Below, piece after piece: positions 7,433 through 16,369 of a stretch of 64,000 nucleotides of DNA (within the stretch, counting starts at the first letter, position 1; every line of letters starts with the position of its first letter). The notes beneath the pieces were generated by a model. That model saw only the letters and a program-made list of their open reading frames with translations, was not told the origin of the DNA and searched no databases. Origin of the DNA: Mumia sp. Pv4-285 (GTDB lineage Bacteria > Actinomycetota > Actinomycetes > Propionibacteriales > Nocardioidaceae); contig NZ_CP162023.1 in NCBI RefSeq assembly GCF_041320275.1, positions 434,001-498,000 on the forward strand, given 5' to 3'. The translations under genes were made by a program, and so were the position numbers.

Positions 7433-8950
7433 ATGGACATGGAGATCGTCGGCAGGATGCTGTCGACCCTTCCCGAGGACGACGACCACCCCTACCGGAC
7501 CGGTCCGTGGCGTCCGCAGACGAACGAGTGGAAGGCCGACGACCTCGAGGTCGTGGAGGGTGAGATCCCGCGTGATCTCGACGGGATCTACCTGCGCAAC
7601 ACCGAGAACCCGCTCCACCCGTCGCTGAAGAACTACCACCCGTTCGACGGTGACGGCATGATCCACGTCGTCGGGTTCCGCGACGGCACGGCGTTCTACC
7701 GCAACCGCTTCATCCGTACTGACGGGCTCGTCGCGGAGTCCGAGGCGGGCGGACCGCTGTGGGCCGGACTCGCCGAGGCGCCGTCGTCCGCGCCGCGCGA
7801 GGACGGATGGGGTGCACGTCGACGGATGAAGGACGCGTCGAGCACCGACGTCGTGGTCCACCGCGGTACGGCGCTCACCAGCTTCTACCAGTGCGGCGAC
7901 CTCTACCGCGTGGACCCGTTCACCGCCCAGACGCTGGGCAAGGAGAGCTGGAACGGCCACTTCCCGTTCGACTGGGGAGTCTCCGCGCACCCGAAGGTGG
8001 ACGACAAGACCGGCGAGATGCTGTTCTTCAACTACAGCAAAGAGGCGCCGTACATGAACTACGGCGTCGTCGACGAGAACAACGACCTCGTCCACTACAC
8101 CGACATCCCGCTCCCCGGGCCGCGGCTGCCGCACGACATGGCGTACACCGAGAACTACGCGATCCTCAACGACTTCCCGCTCTTCTGGGACCCGGACGCC
8201 CTCAAGAAGGACGCCCACATCGCCCGCTTCCACAAGGACATGCCCTCGCGCTTCGCCGTGATCCCGCGGCGCGGCCAGAGCAAGGACATCATGTGGTTCG
8301 AGGCGGAGGCGACGTACGTCCTGCACTTCGTGAACGCCTACGAGGACGGCGACGAGATCGTGCTCGACGGGTTCTTCCAGGGCGACCCGGAGCCTGCGGA
8401 CAACGGCATGGGCGACAAGTGGCAGCGGGCGTTCCGCTTCCTCGCGCTCGACCGGATGCAGTCCCGCCTGCACCGCTGGCGGCTCAACCTGGTGACCGGC
8501 CTGGTCAAGGAGGAGCAGCTGAGCGACAGCGTGACCGAGTTCGGCATGATGAACGGCTCCTACTACGGCGGAAGCTACCGCTACGCGTACGCCGCGACGG
8601 GCAAGCCGTCCTGGTTCCTGTTCGACGGGCTCGTGAAGCACGACCTGCTCGACGGCACGGAGGAGCGCTACTCCTTCGGCGACGGCGTGTACGGCAGCGA
8701 GACGGCGATGGCGCCACGGGTCGGCAGCACCGGTGAGGACGACGGCTACCTCGTCACCCTCACGACGGACATGAACGCCGACGCCTCGTACTGCGTGATC
8801 TTCGACGCCGCCCGCGTCGGCGACGGTCCGGTGTGCAAGCTCAAGCTCCCTGAGCGGATCTCGAGCGGGACCCACTCGACCTGGGCGCCGGGCGAGGAGC
8901 TGCGTCGCTGGCAGACTGCGGACTCGGCCGCGAGCGCGGTCGGGCTCTAG
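7433..8950 (+). CDS. Carotenoid-cleavage-type oxygenase (lignostilbene dioxygenase family)
   Basis: A 505-residue seven-bladed propeller enzyme of the carotenoid oxygenase family. Members use one Fe(II) held by four His to cleave a conjugated or styrene-type C=C bond with O2 into two carbonyl products. All four ligands are visible: H186 (SAHPK), H234 (LPHDMAYT), H298 (YVLHFVNAYE) and H481 (GTHSTWAP). A probable second-shell Glu is in SVTEFGMMN (about 369). The N-terminal GIYLRNTENP and YHPFDGDGMIH motifs are typical. No signal peptide is seen, so it acts in the cytoplasm. AAGGAGAA precedes the ATG. It is the defining enzyme of this gene set; whether its substrate is an apocarotenoid, stilbene, isoeugenol-like or terpenoid compound cannot be read from sequence. 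Confidence 0.9.
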   Translation: MDMEIVGRMLSTLPEDDDHPYRTGPWRPQTNEWKADDLEVVEGEIPRDLDGIYLRNTENPLHPSLKNYHPFDGDGMIHVVGFRDGTAFYRNRFIRTDGLVAESEAGGPLWAGLAEAPSSAPREDGWGARRRMKDASSTDVVVHRGTALTSFYQCGDLYRVDPFTAQTLGKESWNGHFPFDWGVSAHPKVDDKTGEMLFFNYSKEAPYMNYGVVDENNDLVHYTDIPLPGPRLPHDMAYTENYAILNDFPLFWDPDALKKDAHIARFHKDMPSRFAVIPRRGQSKDIMWFEAEATYVLHFVNAYEDGDEIVLDGFFQGDPEPADNGMGDKWQRAFRFLALDRMQSRLHRWRLNLVTGLVKEEQLSDSVTEFGMMNGSYYGGSYRYAYAATGKPSWFLFDGLVKHDLLDGTEERYSFGDGVYGSETAMAPRVGSTGEDDGYLVTLTTDMNADASYCVIFDAARVGDGPVCKLKLPERISSGTHSTWAPGEELRRWQTADSAASAVGL

Positions 8951-8971
8951 CCCCCGACGTACGAGGTGACC

Positions 8972-9919
8972 ATGGACGACCCCACAGCGCCGACTCTCCT
9001 GGAGGCCGGCGAGACGAACGCCGTCGGGCGGATGCTCGGCCTGCTCGGCGACGAGTGGACGCTCCTGGTGCTTCAGCGTGCCCTCACGGGTGTCACCCGT
9101 TACGCCCAGTTCCGGGCCGACCTCCCGATCTCCAACTCCGTTCTCACAGCACGGCTGCAGCTGCTCACCGACGAGCAGCTGCTGGAGCGGAACGTCTACC
9201 AGACCAACCCGCTCCGCGCCGAGTACCTGGTGACGGCCCGCGGCCGGTCGCTGTGGCCGGTGATGCTGTCGATCTGGGAGTGGGAGCGCCACTGGGTGGC
9301 CGAGCGCCCGGAGGACCTACCGGTCATGCACCACGACGTGTGCGGGCGCGACTTCGCTCCGGTGCTGTCGTGCCGCGCGTGCGGCAAGCCCGCGGCGGTC
9401 CGCGACATCGGGGCCGAGTGGGGCCCGAGCGGGACGTGGAAGCGGTCCGTCCCGGAGGGTGCGCGTCGCCGTCGCTCCGAGTCGGACTCGAGCCGGTCCC
9501 AGGCGGGGCTCTTCCCGGAGACGATGACGATCTTCGGCAACCGCTGGGCGTCCGCGCTCATGGGCGCGGCGTTCCGCGGCATCACCCGGTTCAGCGACTT
9601 CGAGTCCGCGCTCGGCGCCCCTCCGACCCTGGTGGCCGACCGCCTCAAGGCCTTCTGCGCGCTGGGTGTGCTCGAGGCGACGCAGAACGCCAAGCGGCCC
9701 GACTGGGCCGAGTACCACCTGACCGAGAAGGGGCGTGCCTTCTTCCCGGTCGTCGCCGCGTCTCTCCAGTGGGCCGACCACTGGTTCAAGGCGCCCGAGG
9801 GTCCTGCCCTCGTCCTCAGCCACCTGCCGTGCGGAGCCGAGTTCGTCGCCACGTTCACGTGCGACCAGTGCAACGCCCCGCTCGCCGGTCACGACATCAG
9901 CATCATCCCCGCCTCCTGA
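8972..9919 (+). CDS. Fused double HxlR-type regulator with two Cys-rich tails
   Basis: About 315 residues made of two winged-helix HxlR domains in tandem (about 10-110 and 185-280). Each ends in a Cys-containing tail: H-x-x-V-C-G-R-D-F then CRACG in the first, and H-L-P-C-G-A-E-F then CDQC in the second. HxlR proteins normally act as homodimers of about 110 residues, so this chain is a covalent pseudo-dimer. The tails (C...CxxC with a nearby His) could bind zinc or sense redox state. ATG 8972 has GAGGTG just upstream. It lies inside the oxygenase operon, 21 nt after the oxygenase and 34 nt before a CoA ligase, so it is the best local candidate to control the regulon. Confidence 0.85.
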   Translation: MDDPTAPTLLEAGETNAVGRMLGLLGDEWTLLVLQRALTGVTRYAQFRADLPISNSVLTARLQLLTDEQLLERNVYQTNPLRAEYLVTARGRSLWPVMLSIWEWERHWVAERPEDLPVMHHDVCGRDFAPVLSCRACGKPAAVRDIGAEWGPSGTWKRSVPEGARRRRSESDSSRSQAGLFPETMTIFGNRWASALMGAAFRGITRFSDFESALGAPPTLVADRLKAFCALGVLEATQNAKRPDWAEYHLTEKGRAFFPVVAASLQWADHWFKAPEGPALVLSHLPCGAEFVATFTCDQCNAPLAGHDISIIPAS

Positions 9920-9953
9920 CCCGAGGCGAGTCACGACGAAGGAGTCGCCACCC

Positions 9954-11513
9954 ATGACCGAGCACGCCACTCTCGCGGACATCGTCCGTACGACGGCCAA
10001 ACAGACTCCCGATGCACCGGCGATCGTCGGCGAGGGACGCTCCGTGACCCACGGCGAGCTCGCGGCCCGCTCCGACGCGTTGGGCTCGGGGCTCGTCTCG
10101 CTCGGCCTCGAGGTCGGAGACCGGGTGGCGTACCTCGCGCGCAACGCCACCGAGTACTGGGAGCTGTTCTTCGCTGCCGCCAAGGCGGGTCTGGTCATCG
10201 TGCCGCTCAACTTCCGGCTCTCCGCGGACGAGGTCTCCTGGATCCTCGGAGACGCCGAACCCGCCGCGGTCCTGGTCGAGGACCATCTCGCGCACCTGGT
10301 CCCCCGCGACTTCGCCGGGCCGCGCCTGGTGTTCTCGCAGGACGGCGACCCGCAGGTGCCGGACGGATGGCAGGGGTACGAGGCGTGGCTGGCGACGCTG
10401 CCCGTGGTCGACCCGCACCGCGAGGTCTCGGGCGACGCGCTGTTCTCGCTGATGTACTCGTCGGGCACGACCGGCCGACCCAAGGGCGTGACGACCACGG
10501 TCGCGGGGTTCCTGTGGGCCGTCGAGGCGTTCGGTGCGCAGTTCGACGTGTCGCCGGCGTCGGTGAGCCTCGTCCCGACGCCGTACTACCACATCGCCGC
10601 CGGCGGCTGGTCTCTCATCGCGCTGGCCGCGGGCGGTCGCATCGTGCAGTTCACCGAGGTCACGCCGCAGAACATGCTCGGGCTGCTGGTGGGCCACCGA
10701 GCCACCCACGTGATCATGGTCCCGACCGTGATGCAGCTGTTCATCACGAGCCCGGAGGCGTCGAAGGCCGACTACTCCAGCGTCGAGTGGGTGGTCTACG
10801 GCGGCTCGCCGATCTCCGAGACGGTGATGGTCGGTGCCAAGAGGGTCTTCGGGGCGGAGCTCGCTCAGAGCTACGGCCTCACGGAGACGATCGGTGTCAC
10901 GACCATCCTCGGAGCGGGCGACCACGTCGTGGGCGCCACCAAGCTCCGCTCGGCCGGCCGCGCCGTGCCGGGCGTCGAGGTCGCGATCTTCGATCCCGAG
11001 ACCGGCGAGGAGTGCCCGACCGGTGAGGTCGGCGAGGTCGTCACGCGCGGCCCCGGCGTCACCAAGGCGTACTGGCGACGCCCCGACGAGACGGCTGCTT
11101 CGTACTGGCCGGGCGGGTGGTTCCGGACCGGCGACGCGGGCTACGTCGACGACGAGGGATACGTCTTCCTCAAGGACCGCATCAAGGACCTGCTGATGTC
11201 CGGCGGCGAGAACATCTACCCGGCCGAGGTCGAGAACGCGATCATGACGCACCCCGACGTCCAGGAGGTCGCGGTCATCGGCATCCCGTCGGAGAAGTGG
11301 GGCGAGACGCCGCACGCGGTGGTCGTCGCGAAGCCCGGCCAGGAGATCGACGGCGACCAGCTGATCGCGCACACGCGCGAGCGCCTGGCGCACTACAAGT
11401 GTCCGACCTCCGTCACGGTGGTCGACGCCCTCCCGCGCAACCCGTCCGGGAAGGTACTCAAGCGCGAGCTCCGCGCCCCGTGGTGGGCCGGGCACGAGAG
11501 GAGCATCGGATGA
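9954..11513 (+). CDS. Acyl-CoA synthetase (adenylate-forming ligase 1)
   Basis: 519 residues, of the expected length for a fatty/aromatic acyl-CoA ligase that makes acyl-AMP from acid and ATP and then the CoA thioester. Motifs in order: YSSGTTGRPKG (phosphate loop), VPTPYYHIAAGG, SYGLTET, TGDAGYVDDEGYVFLKDR (hinge region), SGGENIYPAEVE and the C-terminal PRNPSGKVLK with the catalytic Lys. No membrane segment. It sits 34 nt after the HxlR regulator and overlaps the VOC gene start by 4 nt. Substrate is unknown; it is one of four ligases in the gene set. Confidence 0.9.
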   Translation: MTEHATLADIVRTTAKQTPDAPAIVGEGRSVTHGELAARSDALGSGLVSLGLEVGDRVAYLARNATEYWELFFAAAKAGLVIVPLNFRLSADEVSWILGDAEPAAVLVEDHLAHLVPRDFAGPRLVFSQDGDPQVPDGWQGYEAWLATLPVVDPHREVSGDALFSLMYSSGTTGRPKGVTTTVAGFLWAVEAFGAQFDVSPASVSLVPTPYYHIAAGGWSLIALAAGGRIVQFTEVTPQNMLGLLVGHRATHVIMVPTVMQLFITSPEASKADYSSVEWVVYGGSPISETVMVGAKRVFGAELAQSYGLTETIGVTTILGAGDHVVGATKLRSAGRAVPGVEVAIFDPETGEECPTGEVGEVVTRGPGVTKAYWRRPDETAASYWPGGWFRTGDAGYVDDEGYVFLKDRIKDLLMSGGENIYPAEVENAIMTHPDVQEVAVIGIPSEKWGETPHAVVVAKPGQEIDGDQLIAHTRERLAHYKCPTSVTVVDALPRNPSGKVLKRELRAPWWAGHERSIG

Positions 11514-12238
11514 CGACCGAGCAGGCAGGCTGGGCGATCCTTCGCCAGACCGTGATCGGGTCGGCGGAGATCGAGACCACGAGCAAGGAGCTGCGCGAGA
11601 CGTTCGGCCTCTCGGAGGGTTTCGCGGACCCGATCCTCGAGGAGGTCGGCCTCGCGGACGAGACGATCCGCGTCGGTCCGCAGACGCACCTCGAGGTCGT
11701 GGGTGCGCTGCGCGACGACGTCTCGATCGCGCAGTGGATCGCGAAGGGCGGCGGGGGCGGCGGCTACGCGCTCTCGATCCAGGTGCCCGATGCGGCCGCG
11801 CTGGTTGCTGCCGCGCAGGCCCAGGGCGTACGGACCGTCGCGGACCAGGAGGTCTACGGCCACCGGATCGTCCAGCTGCACCCCAAGGACATGGGTCTCC
11901 TCGTCGAGCTCGACGAGATCGTCGACCCGGGGGTGTGGTTCTGGGACGACATCGTCACGACGACGCCGAGCGACCCGGTGATCGACGACGTGGTGGCGGT
12001 CGAGGTGGCATCCGCCGACCCCGCCGCGCAGGCCGCGCGCTGGAGCGCCGTCTTCGGCATCGCGGTGGACGACGTCGACGGTGTCCCGCAGATCTCGCTC
12101 GGGCACCGCGTGGTGCGGTTCGTGCGAGGCGACCGGCCGATGCTCACCGCGATCGACGTGGCGCTGACGCCGGCGCACACCGAGCGTGCGGGAGAGGTCG
12201 AGATCTCCGGAGTGCGCTTCCGCCTGCTCGCCGACTGA
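11510..12238 (+). CDS. VOC-fold (glyoxalase-like) protein
   Basis: 242 residues that look like a duplicated vicinal-oxygen-chelate fold. The first half contains THLEVVGAL and ALSIQVPDA strands with the Gly run GGGGGG between them. The second half has VVAVEVASADPAAQAARW and ISLGHRVVRFV. VOC proteins include glyoxalases, extradiol dioxygenases and CoA-ester epimerases such as methylmalonyl-CoA epimerase. The His and Glu ligands are not clear enough to choose among these. ATG overlaps the ligase stop (ATGA), so it is translationally coupled to the ligase. A long hairpin follows the stop codon. Confidence 0.72.
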   Translation: MTTEQAGWAILRQTVIGSAEIETTSKELRETFGLSEGFADPILEEVGLADETIRVGPQTHLEVVGALRDDVSIAQWIAKGGGGGGYALSIQVPDAAALVAAAQAQGVRTVADQEVYGHRIVQLHPKDMGLLVELDEIVDPGVWFWDDIVTTTPSDPVIDDVVAVEVASADPAAQAARWSAVFGIAVDDVDGVPQISLGHRVVRFVRGDRPMLTAIDVALTPAHTERAGEVEISGVRFRLLAD

Positions 12239-12245
12239 CCGTCCC

Positions 12246-12314
12246 GTCCCCGATTTGGCGAGTTCGACAAGGAATGCGGTGCCGATTCCTTGTCCAACTC
12301 ACCAAATCGGGGAC
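12246..12314. repeat. Long near-perfect inverted repeat between convergent operons
   Basis: Two 30-nt arms (12246-12275 and 12285-12314) match as inverted copies with only two mismatches, around a 9-nt loop. The left arm begins GTCCCCGATTTGGCGAGTTC. It fills the gap between two convergent operons, so it can act as a terminator in both directions. The arms are less GC-rich than their surroundings, so it may instead be a dispersed repeat that landed here. Confidence 0.75.
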
Positions 12315-12320
12315 GAGGCG

Positions 12321-13934
12321 TCAGGCTCCGTACTCCGAGCGCAGGGCTGTCTTCAGCAGCTTGCCGCTCGCGTTGAGCGGGAGCGTCTCGACGAACGCGA
12401 CGCCGACCGGGCACTTGAAGTGCGCCATGCGCTCGCGCGCCCAGGCGATGATCTCTCCCTCGGTCACGGTCGCACCCGGTGTCGGGACGACGACCGCGTA
12501 CGCCGACTCTCCCCAGCGCTCGGACGGCACGCCGATGACGGCGACCTGGGCGATCGAGGGGTGGCCGGTGAGCGTGCTCTCGACCTCTGCGGGATACACG
12601 TTCTCGCCGCCGGACACGATCATGTCCTTCAGCCGGTCGTGCAGGTACAGGTAGCCGTCCTCGTCGAACGAGCCCCCGTCACCGGTGCGCAGCCAGCCGT
12701 CGTCGGTGATGGCCGCCGCTGTCGCTGAGTCGTTGCGCCAGTAGCGCTTCATCACGTGACCGCCGCCGATCAGCACCTCGCCGCGCTCGCCGGGAGGGAG
12801 GTCGGCGAGGGTCGTGGGGTCGACGACCCGCACCGGCACGTTCGGCATCGGCCGCCCGACCGACCGCAGGCGGTGCGCCGTCTCCGGCGTCGGGCGGTGG
12901 TCCTCCGGCGACAGCATCGTGACGCCGCCGGTCGACTCCGTGAGGCCGTACGACTGGAGGAACTTGCACCCGAAGACCTCGGTCGCCTCGCGCAGGACGG
13001 GCTCGGGGATCGGCGACGACCCGTAGATCAGGTACTTCAGCGCGCTCCAGTCGGCGGTGCGTGCCTCGGGCTGAGCCACCATGAACTGGATGAGTGTCGG
13101 CACGGCGACGGCGTGCGAGACCCGGTACTCCTGCAGGATGCTCAGCAGGTCGGCCGGCGACGTCTGGTTGCGCAGCAGCAGCGCCGCACCGTTCACGCCG
13201 GCGACGAGCGCGAGCCCGAGTCCCGACACGTGGAAGAACGGGACGGGCGCGAGGGCGACCGACGTGGTGTCCAGCTCGAGCAGGTAGTGCATCGCGGCGA
13301 TCGCCTTGCCGATGTTCGGCCCGGTCAGCTCGATGCCCTTCGGGTGTCCCGTCGTGCCCGAGGTGTAGAACATCAGCGCGCTCTCGTCCGGCCCGCGCGA
13401 GTAGCCGGGGTCGGTCGCGGGCACGTCGGCCAGCCAGTCGTCGTACGAGGTGGTGCCAGGGTGCCCGGCGAGCGTGACGACGAGCCTCACGCCGGCGTCC
13501 TGCGCGACCGGTACGAGGTGCTCCATGCCGCGCCCGAGGACGATGGCCGCCGGCTCCGCGTTGCCGAGGATGTAGGCGACCTCCGGGCCGGCGAGGCGGA
13601 AGTTGAGCGCGGTCGGGACCGCGCCCATCTTCGAGGCGCCGTACATCACGGCGAGGAACGACGGCGCGTTCTCACCGACGTACGCGACCCGGTCGCCGGC
13701 TGCGACGCCGCCCGCGAGCAGCGCCTGCGCCACCTGGCTGGCCTCGAGGTCGAGGTCCAGGAACGTCGTCGTCGCCTCGGGGGTGATGACGGCCACCGCG
13801 TCGGGCGTGACCGCGGCGCGGCGCCGGGTGATGTCCTCGAGCCGCTCGACCCGCGTGCCGTCGGGATGCAGCGCGTACTCGGGGTCGCGGTACTCCGGCG
13901 GCGTCGGGACGAGGGTGGGGGTGGTGGTCTGCAT
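12321..13934 (-). CDS. Acyl-CoA synthetase (adenylate-forming ligase 2)
   Basis: 537 residues. Motifs: FYTSGTTGHPKG, APVPFFHVSGLG, SYGLTEST, TGDGGSFDEDGYLYLHDR, SGGENVYPAEVE and LNASGKLLK (catalytic Lys). It is clearly paralogous to ligase 1 but transcribed in the opposite direction as the last gene of the leftward SnoaL operon. Its ATG overlaps the stop of the dehydrogenase gene as TGATG. A cytoplasmic enzyme that would activate a carboxylic acid from the pathway; the acid is not identified. Confidence 0.9.
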   Translation of the reverse strand: MQTTTPTLVPTPPEYRDPEYALHPDGTRVERLEDITRRRAAVTPDAVAVITPEATTTFLDLDLEASQVAQALLAGGVAAGDRVAYVGENAPSFLAVMYGASKMGAVPTALNFRLAGPEVAYILGNAEPAAIVLGRGMEHLVPVAQDAGVRLVVTLAGHPGTTSYDDWLADVPATDPGYSRGPDESALMFYTSGTTGHPKGIELTGPNIGKAIAAMHYLLELDTTSVALAPVPFFHVSGLGLALVAGVNGAALLLRNQTSPADLLSILQEYRVSHAVAVPTLIQFMVAQPEARTADWSALKYLIYGSSPIPEPVLREATEVFGCKFLQSYGLTESTGGVTMLSPEDHRPTPETAHRLRSVGRPMPNVPVRVVDPTTLADLPPGERGEVLIGGGHVMKRYWRNDSATAAAITDDGWLRTGDGGSFDEDGYLYLHDRLKDMIVSGGENVYPAEVESTLTGHPSIAQVAVIGVPSERWGESAYAVVVPTPGATVTEGEIIAWARERMAHFKCPVGVAFVETLPLNASGKLLKTALRSEYGA

Positions 13935-14989
13935 CAGGACTCCTGGGCGAGCTGGAACGGAGCGAAGACCGGCGGCTCGAAGATGCCGGGCGGTGCATCG
14001 ACGACGGGGCGGATCGCCCGCAGCGCGGGACCGGCCGTCACGAACTGGCCGGCGGTCGTACGGCTGGTCGGGTCGTCGGGCTCGACGAGGTTGACCGTCA
14101 TGACCATCTCGGGCTTGCCGTACAGGTGGATCTCCCAGTGGTCGCGGCCGGCGTACTCCTCGCGGTCCGGCTCCATCGTCCAGATGATCGCGAGGGTGAG
14201 GAACGGCTTGCCGTCCCGCATCGCGTGCCAGCGCCACTCGGTGGACCCGACGGTGCCTGCGGCGATGTGCCCGGCGGCGACCTCGAGGTCCTGCGAGGCC
14301 GGCACGACCCGGTGGTCGGCGACGACCTCGTCGTACGTGACGCCCATGCGCTCGCACATGAACGCGATCGTCTCGAGGTAGAGCGAGGCGTACAGCGTCG
14401 GGAGCGGCCCGGACTGGTCGAGCGTCGCGGGATCGGACCCCATGCCCATCACCGTGAACGCGAAGTCCGGGTCGGGCATCCGACGGGCGTCGAGGACCTC
14501 GTCGATCGTGATGCGGTCGAGCGTCATGCTGGCGCCGGTCAGCGCGAGCGTCAGACGCTCGCCGATGATGCCGGGGCTGACGCCGATGCCGAACAGCGTG
14601 CTGCCGCCCTTCTCGCAGGCGTCCAGGAACATCTGCTCGCGGGCGGACCCGTGGGCGCGCGGAAAGTGCTGACCGGCGGTCGTGATGACGTTGATGCCGG
14701 CGCCGAGCAGACGGACGAGGTCGGCGTCGTGGGTCTCGTACGGCACCTGCAGGCGCGGGGCGTGCATGACCACGTCGGGCTCGGCCGCGATGATCGCGTC
14801 GATGTCGCGCGTCGCGAGGACGCCCGTGGGCTCCCTGCGGGCGATGTCGCCGGCGTCGCGACCGGCCTTCTTGTCGCCGTAGACGTAGAGCCCGACGAGC
14901 TCGAGGTCGTCACGGTCGAGGACGCCGCGCAGGATCGTCTTGCCGACGGCGCCGGTCGCCCACTGCGCGACCCGGATCGGGCGGCTCAC
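13934..14989 (-). CDS. Dihydrodipicolinate-reductase-like NAD(P)-dependent dehydrogenase
   Basis: 351 residues starting with a Rossmann motif of the form VAQWATGAVGKTILRGVL (GxxGxxG-like, residues about 6-23), then LVGLYVYG. This N-terminal domain matches the DapB-like, NAD(P)H-dependent amine/alcohol dehydrogenase family that includes 2,4-diaminopentanoate dehydrogenase. DapB itself is far shorter (about 250 residues) and has different substrate motifs, so it is unlikely to make lysine precursors here. The GTG at 14989 overlaps the SDR stop (GTGA). Homologues of this size are commonly seen near CoA ligases and SDRs of lipid-like catabolism. A redox step on a pathway intermediate is inferred. 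Confidence 0.75.
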   Translation of the reverse strand: MSRPIRVAQWATGAVGKTILRGVLDRDDLELVGLYVYGDKKAGRDAGDIARREPTGVLATRDIDAIIAAEPDVVMHAPRLQVPYETHDADLVRLLGAGINVITTAGQHFPRAHGSAREQMFLDACEKGGSTLFGIGVSPGIIGERLTLALTGASMTLDRITIDEVLDARRMPDPDFAFTVMGMGSDPATLDQSGPLPTLYASLYLETIAFMCERMGVTYDEVVADHRVVPASQDLEVAAGHIAAGTVGSTEWRWHAMRDGKPFLTLAIIWTMEPDREEYAGRDHWEIHLYGKPEMVMTVNLVEPDDPTSRTTAGQFVTAGPALRAIRPVVDAPPGIFEPPVFAPFQLAQES

Positions 14990-15756
14990 GGCTTCGTCCT
15001 GAGCTCGGCCGCGAACAGGAGCTTGCCGAGCCCGCGCTCGTAGCGGACGGGGTCGCGTGCGAGGCGTGCCCGGGACTCGATCGCCATGCGGTCGGTGTCG
15101 CACACCCACTCGCCGCGCTCCATGGCCTTCAACCCGGTCGCTGCGATGTCGCGGGGGTCTTCCTTCTTGCCCTCCACGTGCGACGCCATCCGGGTGTCGA
15201 CGGAGCCGACGATCAGCGACGTCACGGAGATGCCGTACTGCTCGAGCTCCGCGCGGGCGATGCCACCGAGGTAGAGGGCGGCCGCCTTCGACGGGGAGTA
15301 GCCCCCCATGAACGCCGTCGGTGCGATGGCAGCGACGGAGAGGACGTTGACGAACGACCCGCCGCCGTTCGTCGCGAGCACCGGCGCGAACGCGCGTGTG
15401 GTCCGCAGCGGACCGAAGTAGTTGACTTCCATCTCCGCGCGGGCCGCGTCGGGGTCGGACGCCTCGATGAGCCGGTCGCCGGCGTGGAGTCCGGCGTTGT
15501 TGACGACGACGTTCGCGTCCGGGCAGGCCTTGGCGGCGGCCTCGACGTCGCTGTCGCTGGTCACCTCGAGGGCGACGATCTCGGCACCGGTCGCGCGCAG
15601 CTCGTCGGTCACCGAGTCGACGTCGCGCACCCCGGCGTACACCTTCGCCGCTCCGCGGGCGAACGCCTCCTCGACGAACGCGAGGCCGATGCCACGGTTC
15701 GCGCCAGTGACGACGACGCGCGAGCCTTCGACCGCTGCACCCCGCAGGGCGCTCAT
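14986..15756 (-). CDS. Short-chain dehydrogenase/reductase (SDR)
   Basis: 256 residues. TGANRGIGLAF (cofactor loop), VVVNNAGLH, the Ser of VNVLSVAAI and the YSPSK active pair are all present, so it should be active. The stretch YAGVRDVDS after the first strand suggests NADP preference, which is inference. It probably oxidises or reduces an alcohol/ketone on the pathway. Its ATG overlaps the SnoaL stop by ATGA and its stop overlaps the next GTG, so all four genes of this operon are coupled. Confidence 0.88.
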   Translation of the reverse strand: MSALRGAAVEGSRVVVTGANRGIGLAFVEEAFARGAAKVYAGVRDVDSVTDELRATGAEIVALEVTSDSDVEAAAKACPDANVVVNNAGLHAGDRLIEASDPDAARAEMEVNYFGPLRTTRAFAPVLATNGGGSFVNVLSVAAIAPTAFMGGYSPSKAAALYLGGIARAELEQYGISVTSLIVGSVDTRMASHVEGKKEDPRDIAATGLKAMERGEWVCDTDRMAIESRARLARDPVRYERGLGKLLFAAELRTKP

Positions 15757-16331
15757 GCGGAGGCTCCGGCGGCCCCGGCGTACACGACGTCCTCGGGGTA
15801 CTTCGCGCTCTTCTTCATGTGCTCACGATCCACCAGCATCCCGAAGACCCAGCCCTCGGACCGCTCCATGTCGTGGTTCCAGTCCCAGCGCAGCGCCCGG
15901 TGGCGGATGCCCCAGCGGCCGTCCTCGTAGCCGAGCTCGTCGACCATCCGCGCCGAGGTGAGGGTGTCGCCGACGACGCCGTCGGGGCGACGTACGCGGG
16001 CGAACGCGAGCACGTACGACTCGGCGCGGGCGGTCGTACCGTCCACGTCGACCAGCACGTTGGTCATCGCGTGGGTGGTGACGGCGCGGGGGTTCTCGAG
16101 GCTGCCGGCGATCGACGCGACGTACTCGGCTGCGGGCCCCTCGAAGACGCCGCCGTGGTCCTCGGTGGCGCCGGCGAGGTAGCAGGCGCGCAGCGTCTCG
16201 ACGTCCCCGCGGTCGACGGCGCGGAGGTAGCGCGCGAGCAGGTCGTGGATGTCCTGCTTCGCGAGCAGCGTGGCCAGCCGCTCGTCGAGGTCGGGCGTCG
16301 TGGGGGGAGCGGTGAGACCTACGTCAGTCAC
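15753..16331 (-). CDS. SnoaL-like (NTF2-fold) protein
   Basis: About 192 residues with an NTF2-like pattern: a helical start KQDIHDLLARYLRAVDRGD, then CYLAGATEDHGG, HAMTNVLVDVDG and a C-terminal DWNHDMERSEGWVFG. SnoaL_4-type proteins include small subunits of ring-hydroxylating dioxygenases, dehydratases and isomerases; the role here is open. GTG at 16331 is preferred: residues upstream in the same frame look non-coding, and AAGGA lies about 11 nt upstream. First gene of the leftward operon, divergent from the ABC importer across the shared element. Confidence 0.72.
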   Translation of the reverse strand: MTDVGLTAPPTTPDLDERLATLLAKQDIHDLLARYLRAVDRGDVETLRACYLAGATEDHGGVFEGPAAEYVASIAGSLENPRAVTTHAMTNVLVDVDGTTARAESYVLAFARVRRPDGVVGDTLTSARMVDELGYEDGRWGIRHRALRWDWNHDMERSEGWVFGMLVDREHMKKSAKYPEDVVYAGAAGASA

Positions 16332-16369
16332 GGGCAACGCGTCCTTTCGTGTGGGAGGGAGAGAGGTCA

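Noticed and set aside
15753-16331. Second limonene-epoxide-hydrolase-like protein
   Set aside because: It has the NTF2 fold but lacks the RxD and final YD pattern of the triad, so only a SnoaL-like call is made.
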